Shown: positions 8,781 through 17,618 of the stretch, in pieces
Layout of the letters: each line of letters starts with the position of its first letter
How positions within the stretch are numbered: the first letter of the stretch is position 1
Assembly: GCA_039821605.1 (NCBI GenBank)
Contig: JBCBNV010000004.1
Coordinates: 248,001 to 312,000 of the forward strand
Source of the DNA: CALBPI01 sp039821605
GTDB taxonomy: Bacteria > Pseudomonadota > Gammaproteobacteria > Steroidobacterales > Woeseiaceae
Direction of reading: 5' to 3'
DNA: 64,000 nucleotides
Made by a program: the position numbers and the translations under genes
The notes under the pieces: model-generated
Seen by the model: only the letters and a program-made list of their open reading frames with translations
Told to the model about the DNA's origin: nothing
Databases searched by the model: none

Positions 8781-10079
8781 GTGCAGCAAACCAACCCCCT
8801 AATCCTCGCACCGCGTCCGCCCGGACCCGATGCCCCGGCGGCGCTCGGCATCGATGCCTCGACGCTGGACACCCTCGCCCGTGCCCATCGCGATCATGGT
8901 GACGTTGTCGCGTTGCAAACGAGGGACGGTCGTGCGGCCTGTTTCGTCAATTCGCCAGAGGCCGTCAAACAGGTGCTCGTGCGCCAGCATCCCGCGTTCC
9001 GCAAGGGCCGCGGATTCGAGCGCGTCAAGATGCTGTTGGGCAATGGCCTCATCGTCAGCGACGGCGACACCTGGCGTCGTGCCCGCACGATGATCCAGCC
9101 TGTCTTCAAGAACCGGCACATCGCGCGCCTCGTGCCCGTGATGCAGCATTCCGTCGAGCGCAGCGCGGCGCGCTGGGATCGGTGCATTGCGATGGGGGAG
9201 CCCGTCGATATCACGCGAGAGTCGGCCATCTACGCGCTCGAGACCATTCTTGCCGCCATCTTCGGTGATGACATCGATCGCGACGCGATTGCGTCGGGTC
9301 AAAGCCCGTTCTCATTCCTCGCCGACGATTCCGCGCGTGATCTCGAGACGGTGCGCCGTGTGCGAACGCTGCGCGAGCACGTGACCGGCATCATCGAACG
9401 GCGACGTGCACAGCCCGGCGACGGTGATCTGCTCGACGGCTACATGGCCGCGCGTGACGGGGCCGGTCAGCCGTTCTCCGACAGAGACTTGCTTGACGAG
9501 CTCATGACGCTCGTCATCGCCGGCTTCGAAACGGCGGCCAACACGCTGGGCTGGGCCTGGTTCCTGCTCGCCGACGCGCCCGAGGTGGCACAGCGCCTCA
9601 TCGATGAAGCGCGTGCTGCGCTGCCCGAGGGTGCACCCGCAACGGCCGAAGCGGTCTTGTCGATGACCGAGGTGCGGCAGACGCTCGACGAGGTCATGCG
9701 TCTGTTTCCGCCCGTGTGGTTGTTCACCCGCCGTACACAGGCCGATATCGAGATCGGTGGCTTTTCGCTGGCGGCCGGCACCGACGTCTACCTGTCACCC
9801 TATTTGATGCAGCGTGATTCGAGCCGATGGCCCGAACCGGATCGGTTCGATCCCACGCGGTTTGCCGATCCCGCGGCACGCGACGCCTTTTTCCCGTTCT
9901 CGCTGGGACCACGGCGCTGCCTGGGTGAGCACTTCGCCTACCTCGAGATGGCATTGCAGCTCGGGCGCCTGCTGCCACGTTTCGAATTGCTGCGTGACGG
10001 TGGCCCGCCGCCCGCGCTGGAATTCGCCATCAATCTGCGCACGCGCCAGGACATCGTGCTGCGGCCGCGTTACCGGTGA
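8781..10079 (+). CDS. Cytochrome P450 monooxygenase
   Basis: Soluble bacterial P450, 432 residues, which would hydroxylate an organic substrate using O2 and electrons from a separate ferredoxin system that is absent here. Visible hallmarks are the I-helix oxygen-activation motif AGFETAANT near residue 250, the K-helix ExxR in EVMRLFPPVWLFTRRT, and the haem loop FSLGPRRCLGEHFA with the axial thiolate at Cys380. The start is GTG; no ATG is available near the N-terminus. Its TGA overlaps the GTG/ATG region of the acyl-AMP ligase gene, so P450, ligase and antiporter form one operon. A fatty-acyl substrate is suggested by the neighbour, not by the P450 itself. Confidence 0.95.
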   Translation: MQQTNPLILAPRPPGPDAPAALGIDASTLDTLARAHRDHGDVVALQTRDGRAACFVNSPEAVKQVLVRQHPAFRKGRGFERVKMLLGNGLIVSDGDTWRRARTMIQPVFKNRHIARLVPVMQHSVERSAARWDRCIAMGEPVDITRESAIYALETILAAIFGDDIDRDAIASGQSPFSFLADDSARDLETVRRVRTLREHVTGIIERRRAQPGDGDLLDGYMAARDGAGQPFSDRDLLDELMTLVIAGFETAANTLGWAWFLLADAPEVAQRLIDEARAALPEGAPATAEAVLSMTEVRQTLDEVMRLFPPVWLFTRRTQADIEIGGFSLAAGTDVYLSPYLMQRDSSRWPEPDRFDPTRFADPAARDAFFPFSLGPRRCLGEHFAYLEMALQLGRLLPRFELLRDGGPPPALEFAINLRTRQDIVLRPRYR

Positions 10080-10084
10080 GCGCG

Positions 10085-12013
10085 ATGCGGCCCTTCGCCA
10101 CGCTCACCGAAATGTTGGCGGCGGTTCGTGATGACGACCGGGGTGTGCGCTTTGTCGATGGTGAGGACGACACGGCGCGACTCACGTTCGCCGAGCTCGA
10201 AGCGCGTGCGCTGACGCTGCTTGGCGCGCTGCAGGCGCAGGGCCTGTCGGCTGGCGACGAGCTGGTCATCTTCACGCGCGACAACCAGCAATTCGTGACC
10301 GCATTCTGGGCGGCCGTGCTGGGTGGCCTCGTACCCGTGCCCGTCGCGGTCGGGATCAGCGATGAACACCGGCACAAGCTGCTGCGCATCGTGGGGCAGC
10401 TCGAACGTGGCCGGCTCGTCGCCGACGCCGCGCATCTCGCCCGCGTTCGTGAGACCGCCGATGCCGACGACGCGCTGTTGTCCGAGCGTCTGACGTCGGC
10501 GCTCGAGTTCGAAGGGCTCGCGAACGCCGAGCCGGGCACCGTGCACAAGGCCAATCCCGAGGACGTGGCCTTCATTCAGTACTCGTCGGGTTCCACGGGC
10601 GACCCCAAAGGCGTGTGCCTGACGCATGCCAATCTCTGCACCAATATCCGTGCGATTGTCGCGCGCACGGGCTGGGGCCCCGAGGAACGTTCGCTGAGCT
10701 GGATGCCGCTGACGCATGACATGGGGCTCATCGGTTTTCACCTGGCCGTGATGGCGGCGGGCATGGAGCACGCCGTCATGGACACGCAGCTCTTCGTGCG
10801 CCGTCCGCTGGCCTGGATCCGCGAGGCCAGCGCGCTGCGTGCCACGCAGCTGTGCTCGCCCAACTTCGGCTACAAGCACTTCCTGAACGTCTTCGAGCGC
10901 AAGGGTCTGGAGCCCGCGCCCGACCTGTCGTCGGTAAGACTCGTCATGAATGGCGCCGAGCCCATCTCCTACGCGCTGTGCCAGCGCTTCCTCGAAGCGA
11001 TGGCGCCGTTCGGGCTCGCAGCGTCGGCAATGTACCCCGTGTACGGGCTCGCCGAGGCGACCGTGGGGGTGGCCCTGTCCCGGCCGGGCACGGGTTGCCG
11101 CAGGATCACCGTTGACCGGCACGCGCTGCGCGTGGGCGCGCCGGCCAGTCTCGTGGCCGCCGGCAGCCCCGACGCCATCGACTTCGTGCCCGTGGGCACG
11201 GCCATCGACGACACGGCGCTGCGCATCATCGATGGGGATGGCGCGCCGCTGCCCGAAGGACACGTCGGACACATCCAGGTTCAGGGTGGCGCTGTCACAC
11301 GGCAGATCTACGGCGACGATGCCGCGACCGCGGCACTGATTACCGAAGACGGCTGGCTGCGGACCGGCGACTGCGGTGCATTTGTCGGCGGCGAGCTTAT
11401 CGTCACGGGCCGCCAGAAAGAGCTCGTGATCATCAACGGGCAGAACTATTTCCCGCACGATCTCGAGGAGATTGTCGCGCACTGCGACGGGCTCGACCTC
11501 GGCAAGGTCGTGGTGGCCGGCGCGCCGCCTGAGACGGGCGACAGCGAGGCGCTGCTTGTCTTCGTGCTGCACCGCGGCGACAGCGAAGTGTTCGCGGGTA
11601 TCGCCGAACGCGTACGACGGGAACTCGCCACGCAGGTCGGTCTAGAGGTCGACCACGTCCTGCCCGTCGCGCGCATCCCCAAGACGACGAGCGGCAAGAT
11701 CCAGCGCGGCGCCCTGGTGGGCAACTACCTTGCCGGTGCCTTCGACGACATTATCGCGAGCCAGCGCGGCGGCGTGTCCGAAACCGGCGACGCGCTCGTC
11801 GACACACTGGTGATGATCGCGAATCAGTTTTCAGGGGACTGCCGGATCGGCCCCGAGGACAATCTGTTCGAGGTCGGCGTGAGCTCGCTGACGCTGTCGG
11901 AAATCGTGCTCGCCATCGACGAGAAGTACCCGGGTAAACTCGACATCGGGGACCTGTTTGACGCACCGACGGTAACGGAGATCGCCGCATTCCTGAGGGG
12001 CAAGGGCGTGTGA
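10085..12013 (+). CDS. Fatty acyl-AMP ligase fused to an acyl carrier domain
   Basis: Activates a carboxylic acid as acyl-AMP and probably loads it on its own carrier domain. The adenylation core has the P-loop YSSGSTGDPKGV, MPLTHDMGLIGFHLAVMAAG (the FAAL-like counterpart of the LPxxHDMGL block), DGWLRTGDCGAFVGGELIVT, GRQKELVIINGQNYFPHDLE and the catalytic lysine in PKTTSGKIQR. The last 75 residues form a phosphopantetheine-binding domain with the attachment serine in EVGVSSLTLSE. Such single-module ligase-ACP proteins feed lipid or polyketide tailoring. ATG 10085 is chosen because GGTGAG lies just upstream; GTG 10076 is an alternative overlapping the P450 stop. Confidence 0.92.
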   Translation: MRPFATLTEMLAAVRDDDRGVRFVDGEDDTARLTFAELEARALTLLGALQAQGLSAGDELVIFTRDNQQFVTAFWAAVLGGLVPVPVAVGISDEHRHKLLRIVGQLERGRLVADAAHLARVRETADADDALLSERLTSALEFEGLANAEPGTVHKANPEDVAFIQYSSGSTGDPKGVCLTHANLCTNIRAIVARTGWGPEERSLSWMPLTHDMGLIGFHLAVMAAGMEHAVMDTQLFVRRPLAWIREASALRATQLCSPNFGYKHFLNVFERKGLEPAPDLSSVRLVMNGAEPISYALCQRFLEAMAPFGLAASAMYPVYGLAEATVGVALSRPGTGCRRITVDRHALRVGAPASLVAAGSPDAIDFVPVGTAIDDTALRIIDGDGAPLPEGHVGHIQVQGGAVTRQIYGDDAATAALITEDGWLRTGDCGAFVGGELIVTGRQKELVIINGQNYFPHDLEEIVAHCDGLDLGKVVVAGAPPETGDSEALLVFVLHRGDSEVFAGIAERVRRELATQVGLEVDHVLPVARIPKTTSGKIQRGALVGNYLAGAFDDIIASQRGGVSETGDALVDTLVMIANQFSGDCRIGPEDNLFEVGVSSLTLSEIVLAIDEKYPGKLDIGDLFDAPTVTEIAAFLRGKGV

Positions 12014-13266
12014 TGCATTCGATGGAGCAGCTGGCGCTGATATGGGTCGCGGTATTCGTTGCCGTGATCGCGGCGCGCAAGACGCGCCTGACGCCAGTGC
12101 TCTACTACCTCGCGATGGGCTCACTGCTCGTCAACATCGGCTGGCTGCCCGTCACGCCCGATCATTTCATCGAAGGCCTGGCCGAGGTCGGCATCATCGT
12201 CATCATGTTTGCGCTGGGCTTCGAGGAAGACAACGCGAACTTCTTGGCCAGCATCCGCAAGAGCTGGGGCATCGCATTCTTCGGTGCGCTCGTCCCGTTC
12301 CTCGTGGCATTCGGCACGGCGCGCTGGTTCTGGCCCGACAACCTTAACCTGGCCCTCATGGTCGGGCTGACCATGACGGCGACGGCCGTGTCACTGACGA
12401 TGGTGTCGCTGCGCAGCGAAGGCCTGGGCAGCTCGCCCGCGGCCACACGCATCATGACCTCGGCCGTCATCGATGACATCGCCTCGCTGGCGCTCGTTGC
12501 CATCATGGTGCCCATTGCCACGGGCGAGGCGCAGCTCGGTGCCCAGGGCATCCTGCTCATCATGGGCAAGGCGGTGCTGTTCTTCATCATCGTCTCGATT
12601 CTCGGTGTCTGGGTGTTTCCGCACAGCCCACGAGGCTGGGTGTCGCGCGTGCCACTGCTCGGCACGCTGGGTGTGCGCAATCTGCTTGCGTTCAGTCACG
12701 GCGAGTTCGCCACGCTCGCCGTGTTGCTGCTGGCGCTAGTGGTCGGCCTGCTTGCGCATGCGCTGGGCTTCCACCCGGCCGTCGGTGCCTACCTCGCCGG
12801 CCTCGTGCTGCGCGAGGAGTACTTCCACCGCGACGACGAGCGCGACTCGTTCATCGAGACCCGCGGCATCGTCGACAACGTGGCGTTCACCTGGCTCGGG
12901 CCCGTGTTCTTCGTGTTGCTCGGCAGCAAGCTCGTGCTCGACTGGGACATTGTTGTCTCGGTGCTCCCGCAAACCGTGGTCCTGCTCGTCGGCATCACGG
13001 TCGGCCAGGTGCTGTCGGCATCGGTCGCCGCGCGCTACACGGGCGGCATGGACTGGGCCGGCAGCGTCATGGTGGGCTTTGGCATGCTCGGCCGGGCGGA
13101 GCTCGCGTTCGTGGTCATGAACATCGCCTACGTGCAGAACCAGATCCTCGACATGGAAGCGTTCTACATGCTCATGCTGACGATCTTTTGGCTCAACCTC
13201 ATGGTGCCGATCACGATCCGGTTCTGGAAACCGCGCTACGAGAAGTCGCTGGCCGCGCAAGGCTAG
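12013..13266 (+). CDS. CPA2-type cation/proton antiporter
   Basis: Inner-membrane Na+(K+)/H+ exchanger of the CPA2 group, 417 residues, about 12 membrane helices. There is no C-terminal RCK/TrkA-N domain, so it is the short form. Typical features are the N-terminal ARKTRLTPVLYYLAMGSLL block, FALGFEEDNANFL in place of the usual F.LG.E, TSAVIDDIASLAL with the paired acidic residues of the ion site, and FHPAVGAYLAGLVL. The start ATG overlaps the ligase TGA by one base (TGATG), so it is translationally coupled. Why an antiporter sits behind a P450 and an acyl-AMP ligase is not known. It meets the MFS gene tail to tail with no gap. Confidence 0.9.
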   Translation: MHSMEQLALIWVAVFVAVIAARKTRLTPVLYYLAMGSLLVNIGWLPVTPDHFIEGLAEVGIIVIMFALGFEEDNANFLASIRKSWGIAFFGALVPFLVAFGTARWFWPDNLNLALMVGLTMTATAVSLTMVSLRSEGLGSSPAATRIMTSAVIDDIASLALVAIMVPIATGEAQLGAQGILLIMGKAVLFFIIVSILGVWVFPHSPRGWVSRVPLLGTLGVRNLLAFSHGEFATLAVLLLALVVGLLAHALGFHPAVGAYLAGLVLREEYFHRDDERDSFIETRGIVDNVAFTWLGPVFFVLLGSKLVLDWDIVVSVLPQTVVLLVGITVGQVLSASVAARYTGGMDWAGSVMVGFGMLGRAELAFVVMNIAYVQNQILDMEAFYMLMLTIFWLNLMVPITIRFWKPRYEKSLAAQG

Positions 13267-14571
13267 TCAGTCGCGTTCGACGTCGGGCAAGGTTGTCCCC
13301 AGCGCGGCGCCTGCCAACCCCATGAGTGCGAGCAAGCCGAGCACGCCGTCGGCGCCGATGTACACGGCAAGCGCACCCACACTGCCCACGACGACCAACA
13401 GCACACCGATCAGCGTGTTGCTCACGGCCACGTAATCCGTGCGCTGGTTCCCGGTACCCAGGTTGACGATGTAAGTCTGGCGCCCCACGCGCACGCCGCT
13501 GTGCGCGACCATGAGCACGAAATAGGCCGAAGGCAGGAACCACAACGTGCCCGTAAGCCCGGGCGCGAGGCGGGCGAGCGCAAAGGTCACGAGCCCGATG
13601 CCCGCCGTGATCAGCGCGGCGGCGATCATGACCGACTTGCTCGAGCGGTCGGCGAACCGGCCCCACACAGGCGCGCTGACGAGGCTCGCGATGCCCGAGG
13701 CCAGCACGAACGCGCCGAGCAGCACGGCGGGTGTGCCGACCTCGCGCTGCGCCAGCGCGACATAGAACGGTGCGCTCAGTGCAGAGCACATGAGCAGCGC
13801 GCGCGTGATGACAAAGCGACGAAAGGGCCTGTCCTCGAGAATCAGCGAGAGCCGCCTGAGCGCGTCGACGGCGCTGCGCCCGCCGCCCGTCTCGCCGGGT
13901 TCCTCAGGGATCTGTGCGTACACGGCCGCGGCAACCAGCCAGAGCAGACCCGCGCCGATGAGCAGGATGCCCAGTGTCGTTTCATTGTTCGTGGCCGCGG
14001 CCGGCAGCATGAGCGCGAGACCGATGACGATGGTCAGCGCGCCCGCGGCGCTGTCGGACCAGCCGCTGAGCTGGCCGCGCTTGTTCTTGGCGATGGTCTT
14101 GCCGACGACGTCCTTGGCCGCGACGGAAGAAAACCCGCGCGCGACGCTGAACACGACCACCAGCGCGATTAAGGCCCAGCCCGCACTGCGGCCCTCGAGC
14201 GTTAATGCGACGACACCGAGGCCCGCGATGCAGGCGCACTGCGCGACGGCGCCCAGGCTCCAGACCCACTTGCGGATGGGCAGACGGCGAATGGTGCCGC
14301 CGATGAACAGCTGCGGCAGCATCGAGCCCGACTCGCGGATGGGCACGAGCATGCCGAGCACGAACGCCGGCGCGCCGACACTCGTGGCGAGCCAGGCCAG
14401 GGTCGTCTTCGGGTTGCTGATGGCGTCACCGAGCTTCATGAACAGATAGCTCGTGAGAATGAGCACAAAGCTCTTTGGTGTATCGCGGCAGGCGTCCTCG
14501 CTTAAGTCCCGGCACACCCGGGCGTCTTCCTGGTCGGTCAGCAGTTCGTAGAGGTTGTTTGCGAGCGCCAT
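13267..14571 (-). CDS. Major facilitator superfamily transporter
   Basis: Polytopic inner-membrane carrier with about 12 helices and the loop VWGRFADRSSKSVMIAAAL typical of MFS loops between helices. The N-terminus MALANNLYELLTDQEDARVC with a following cysteine-containing segment resembles a specific uncharacterised MFS subgroup. ATG at 14571 is chosen because it gives that N-terminus. A TTG at 14670, overlapping the PhoD stop, would add 33 residues of low-complexity leader; neither has a convincing ribosome site. Substrate unknown. It follows the PhoD-like phosphatase gene on the same strand and may move a product of it, which is speculative. Confidence 0.85.
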   Translation of the reverse strand: MALANNLYELLTDQEDARVCRDLSEDACRDTPKSFVLILTSYLFMKLGDAISNPKTTLAWLATSVGAPAFVLGMLVPIRESGSMLPQLFIGGTIRRLPIRKWVWSLGAVAQCACIAGLGVVALTLEGRSAGWALIALVVVFSVARGFSSVAAKDVVGKTIAKNKRGQLSGWSDSAAGALTIVIGLALMLPAAATNNETTLGILLIGAGLLWLVAAAVYAQIPEEPGETGGGRSAVDALRRLSLILEDRPFRRFVITRALLMCSALSAPFYVALAQREVGTPAVLLGAFVLASGIASLVSAPVWGRFADRSSKSVMIAAALITAGIGLVTFALARLAPGLTGTLWFLPSAYFVLMVAHSGVRVGRQTYIVNLGTGNQRTDYVAVSNTLIGVLLVVVGSVGALAVYIGADGVLGLLALMGLAGAALGTTLPDVERD

Positions 14572-14666
14572 ATCAAGGGGAGAGGCCAATCGGCGCGCCA
14601 GTATAGCGGGCTGCGCCGGGCCTTGGCTGGGGGCACCCGCGAACGCTTGCGCCGCGGGCTGATGGC

Positions 14667-16508
14667 TCAAACGGGCAAGTTGTTGCGAACCTCGAGCCCA
14701 CCCGGATTGCCGCGAGCGTTGAACCCGGCGCGCACCTCGGCCTCCGCCGCGGTGAATACACCTTTGCCCGGCAAGGGTACGAGCGCGAGCGGATCAGGAT
14801 TGGCGAGATCTGTTGGCGTTCCCACGGCGCGGAACTGCGTGAGCCAACGGCGTTCGTTGACGTCGCAGAGGCAGTAGCCACGATATCGCGCGTCGAAGTA
14901 GCCGATGTGCGGGTTGTCTGGTATGCCCGCGCGCACGATGGCGTCGGTGGGCCGCGGATCAACGGTGGCGAAGGTCGAGCTGATAGAACTGCAGACGAAC
15001 TCTGCAGCGAGCATGTCGGCATTCGCCGGATTCTCGAAGTCCGTGAGCAAACGCGCGGCCCAGGCAGAGTGGATATCGCCTGTCAGCACGACGGGGTTGC
15101 CCGGCCGGGCGACATCGAGCACCCGAAACAGTCGTTCACGACCGGCCTGGTAGCCGTCCCAGGCGTCCACATTGAGCAGATCCTTGAGCTGCGCGATGGC
15201 GGCGAGCGCCTCGGGCTTGCCGGGGAAGTCGGGTCCGAACTGAACGGAGAGCAAACCCGTAGTGCGCAGGTTCCACGGCATCATCATGATCTGCTGGGCC
15301 AGCACGTTCCACTGTGAACGTGAGCGGATGAGGTTTAGAGCAAGGCGGATCTCTTGCCTGCCGCCGAGCAGCGTCGAGCGCGGATCAAGAATGCCCGCCG
15401 CATCAAACAGCGGCTCACCAAATACGGCTTCAAGTGTCGCGGCCGTCAGAGGATCCGTTGCCGTATCTGTGGTGCCGAAATTGTCGACGGCCGGCTGATC
15501 CGTTCGGAATTGCCGCGTATCCAGTACATGCACATCAGCCAGCTGGCCAAATTGCAGGCGTCGCGCCAGTGTGTAGCTGCCATCGCGTCTGCGGCGGTAG
15601 CCGCGCAACGGCATGGACTCGCCGTACACTCGATAAGCATTGCGTTGGCGTTCGAGAAAGGCGTCGCCGTCGAATGGTGCCCCTTCTTCGGCCAGCCCAC
15701 CGGCATAGTTGTTGTCGACCTCATGGTCGTCCCAGGTCACGATGAATGGTACGTGGGCATGGGCGTCCTGCAGGTCCCTGTCGAGCCGGTACAGGGCGTA
15801 GCGGTTGCGGTAATCCTCGCGCGTGAAAATTTCCGGACCTGTGTGATTGCGTCCTTCAAGCAGCGGCGTGGAGGACGCACCGCTCTCGTAGATGTAGTCG
15901 CCCGTGTGTACGACAAAGTCTATGTCCTGCCGTGCGATATCCCCCCAGGCCGGGAAGAAGCCCTGTGTGTAGTTCTGGCAGGACACGACAGCGAATCGCA
16001 TGCTGCGGCTGCGCACCGAATCTGTTTCAAAGAACCGCCGTTCCGGCAGTGCCAGCGGCGACGGGAACGTGCGCGTACGACCTACACGGCTACGTTCACC
16101 ACCCAACACGTTTCGCGTGGAGAATCGGTAGTAGAGCCAGCGGTCGTCGGGCAGGCCGCGCGCCACGACGCGCACCGCATGGCCGAATTGCGGCCTGGCA
16201 ACGCCGACACCGCGGCGCAGCACGCGCCGCATGCCCGGATCTTCGGCGACCTCCCAAGTGAGTGGGATCGGGCGGTCAGGGATTTGTCCACCGGCCAACG
16301 GGTCGTCTGCAAGCCGCGTCCAAAGCACCACGCTGCCGGGCGCCGGGTCGCCCGAAGCGACACCGAGCGGGAACAGCGATGTTGCCTCCAGGTAGGCATC
16401 ACCCAGCGCACCCTGAATGAATGCGGGGGCCGCGACGAGACCGCTGCTCGCCCCTAGGCCCTTGAGAAACTGCCTGCGACCGATACCCACTAACTTCGAG
16501 TCGTTCAT
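14667..16508 (-). CDS. phoD: PhoD-like alkaline phosphatase/phosphodiesterase, Tat-exported
   Basis: Exported metallophosphoesterase that releases phosphate from organic esters, 613 residues. The twin-arginine signal IGRRQFLKGLGASSG at the N-terminus predicts export folded with its metals. A PhoD N-terminal domain (FPLGVASGDPAPGSVVLWTR) precedes the catalytic domain, which shows VVSCQNYTQGFFPAW, VVHTGDYIYE, TWDDHEVDNNY and VLTGDIHSAW, the metal-binding motifs of the family. It is divergent from the metallo-beta-lactamase-fold gene over 141 bases that hold no clear Pho box. The symbol is given by family; the exact substrate range is not known. Confidence 0.93.
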   Translation of the reverse strand: MNDSKLVGIGRRQFLKGLGASSGLVAAPAFIQGALGDAYLEATSLFPLGVASGDPAPGSVVLWTRLADDPLAGGQIPDRPIPLTWEVAEDPGMRRVLRRGVGVARPQFGHAVRVVARGLPDDRWLYYRFSTRNVLGGERSRVGRTRTFPSPLALPERRFFETDSVRSRSMRFAVVSCQNYTQGFFPAWGDIARQDIDFVVHTGDYIYESGASSTPLLEGRNHTGPEIFTREDYRNRYALYRLDRDLQDAHAHVPFIVTWDDHEVDNNYAGGLAEEGAPFDGDAFLERQRNAYRVYGESMPLRGYRRRRDGSYTLARRLQFGQLADVHVLDTRQFRTDQPAVDNFGTTDTATDPLTAATLEAVFGEPLFDAAGILDPRSTLLGGRQEIRLALNLIRSRSQWNVLAQQIMMMPWNLRTTGLLSVQFGPDFPGKPEALAAIAQLKDLLNVDAWDGYQAGRERLFRVLDVARPGNPVVLTGDIHSAWAARLLTDFENPANADMLAAEFVCSSISSTFATVDPRPTDAIVRAGIPDNPHIGYFDARYRGYCLCDVNERRWLTQFRAVGTPTDLANPDPLALVPLPGKGVFTAAEAEVRAGFNARGNPGGLEVRNNLPV

Positions 16509-16649
16509 GCGTGCTGCTCCCTAGGTGAACCAACACTCGACGGTGCCGCGCGAATATGTCTGCGCCGTGACTGCGTCATGTTGTTTCGATGACGAACCCG
16601 GGCGTCGTGGTATTCGACGACTGCAGCTGCCGGCGCTAAGCTGCTGAAT

Positions 16650-17618
16650 ATGGAAGCGCGCTACCCTTTGTTCTTCATGGTCGTCGCGATGCTTACGGCT
16701 TGCACGACTCGAGACACGTTCAAACCTGTTCAAGCCGACTCGACACTGGGCACGTTCTGCGACCGGCTGCCGCGCCCCGAGTTCGCTGCGCTGGACAAGC
16801 ACGCTGCCAGCGACGAATGGTTCGAGGTCTACGAAGTGCGCCCTGGCACGTTTGCGATTTACGAGCCCTGGCAGTGGCAGGAAGTCATCTCCTGGCTCAT
16901 CGTGGGTGACACACGTGCGCTGCTGTTCGATACAGGCAACGGCATTGCCGATATCCGCCGCGTCGTCGGCCGACTGACGAACCGGCCGCTCACGGTTTTG
17001 AACTCACACAGCCATGCCGACCACGTGGGCGGCAATCACGCCTTCGTCGAGATTCTCTCGACGATGGATGACTTCGCCATCGCGCGAAGCCGGGGCTTGC
17101 CGTTTGATGCCGTTGCCGATGAGGTGTCGCCGCAGGCGCTCTGCCGCGGCCTGCCCGACGGGTATCAGGCCAGTGAGCATCGGCTGCGGCCGTATCCGTT
17201 GTCCGATCGCGTTTTCGATGGCGCGCGTATCGACCTGGGCGGTCGCGTTCTCGAAGTCATTGCGATCCCGGGCCACACGCCTGACTCGGTCGCCTTGCTC
17301 GAACGCGAGCCGGGCTACCTCTGGACGGGCGACACGTTCTACATGGGCCCCATCTGGCTCTACGCACCGGAGACTGATTTCGATGCCTATCGGGAATCGA
17401 TGGCGCGGCTCGCTGCGCTCGCACCGAAGCTGACCGCGCTGTTCCCCGCACACAACACACCCGAGGCTGATCCGGCCGTGCTCGGGCAGGCGCTTGCCGG
17501 CTTCGATGCGATGCGTGCGGGCGACATCGAGGCCGAGCTGGCCTGGCCCGGCACGGTGACCTATCCCGTCGGTGATTTCTCGTTTCTTGTCAGAGAGGGG
17601 GCTTTCGATGCGCGTTAG
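16650..17618 (+). CDS. Metallo-beta-lactamase-fold hydrolase, putative lipoprotein
   Basis: Zinc hydrolase of the MBL fold, 322 residues, with a lipoprotein-type signal (FFMVVAMLTACTTRD, lipobox LTAC), so probably anchored in the envelope. Zinc-binding motif NSHSHADHVGGNH is intact, followed by AIPGHTPDSVAL, TGDTFYMGP and FPAHNTP, which supply the remaining histidines and the bridging aspartate. The block EPWQWQEVISWLIVGDTRAL before the motif suits a general MBL hydrolase and not a true class B beta-lactamase. Its stop overlaps the start of the CotH-like gene by 11 bases. Substrate not determined. Confidence 0.88.
   Translation: MEARYPLFFMVVAMLTACTTRDTFKPVQADSTLGTFCDRLPRPEFAALDKHAASDEWFEVYEVRPGTFAIYEPWQWQEVISWLIVGDTRALLFDTGNGIADIRRVVGRLTNRPLTVLNSHSHADHVGGNHAFVEILSTMDDFAIARSRGLPFDAVADEVSPQALCRGLPDGYQASEHRLRPYPLSDRVFDGARIDLGGRVLEVIAIPGHTPDSVALLEREPGYLWTGDTFYMGPIWLYAPETDFDAYRESMARLAALAPKLTALFPAHNTPEADPAVLGQALAGFDAMRAGDIEAELAWPGTVTYPVGDFSFLVREGAFDAR

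Noticed and set aside
10070..11572. 500-codon minus-strand frame opposite the acyl-AMP ligase gene
   Set aside because: It is antisense to conserved adenylation motifs and has low-complexity composition.
15354..16457. 367-codon plus-strand frame opposite the PhoD-like gene
   Set aside because: It is antisense to a Tat signal and all PhoD metal motifs; no domain in the plus frame.
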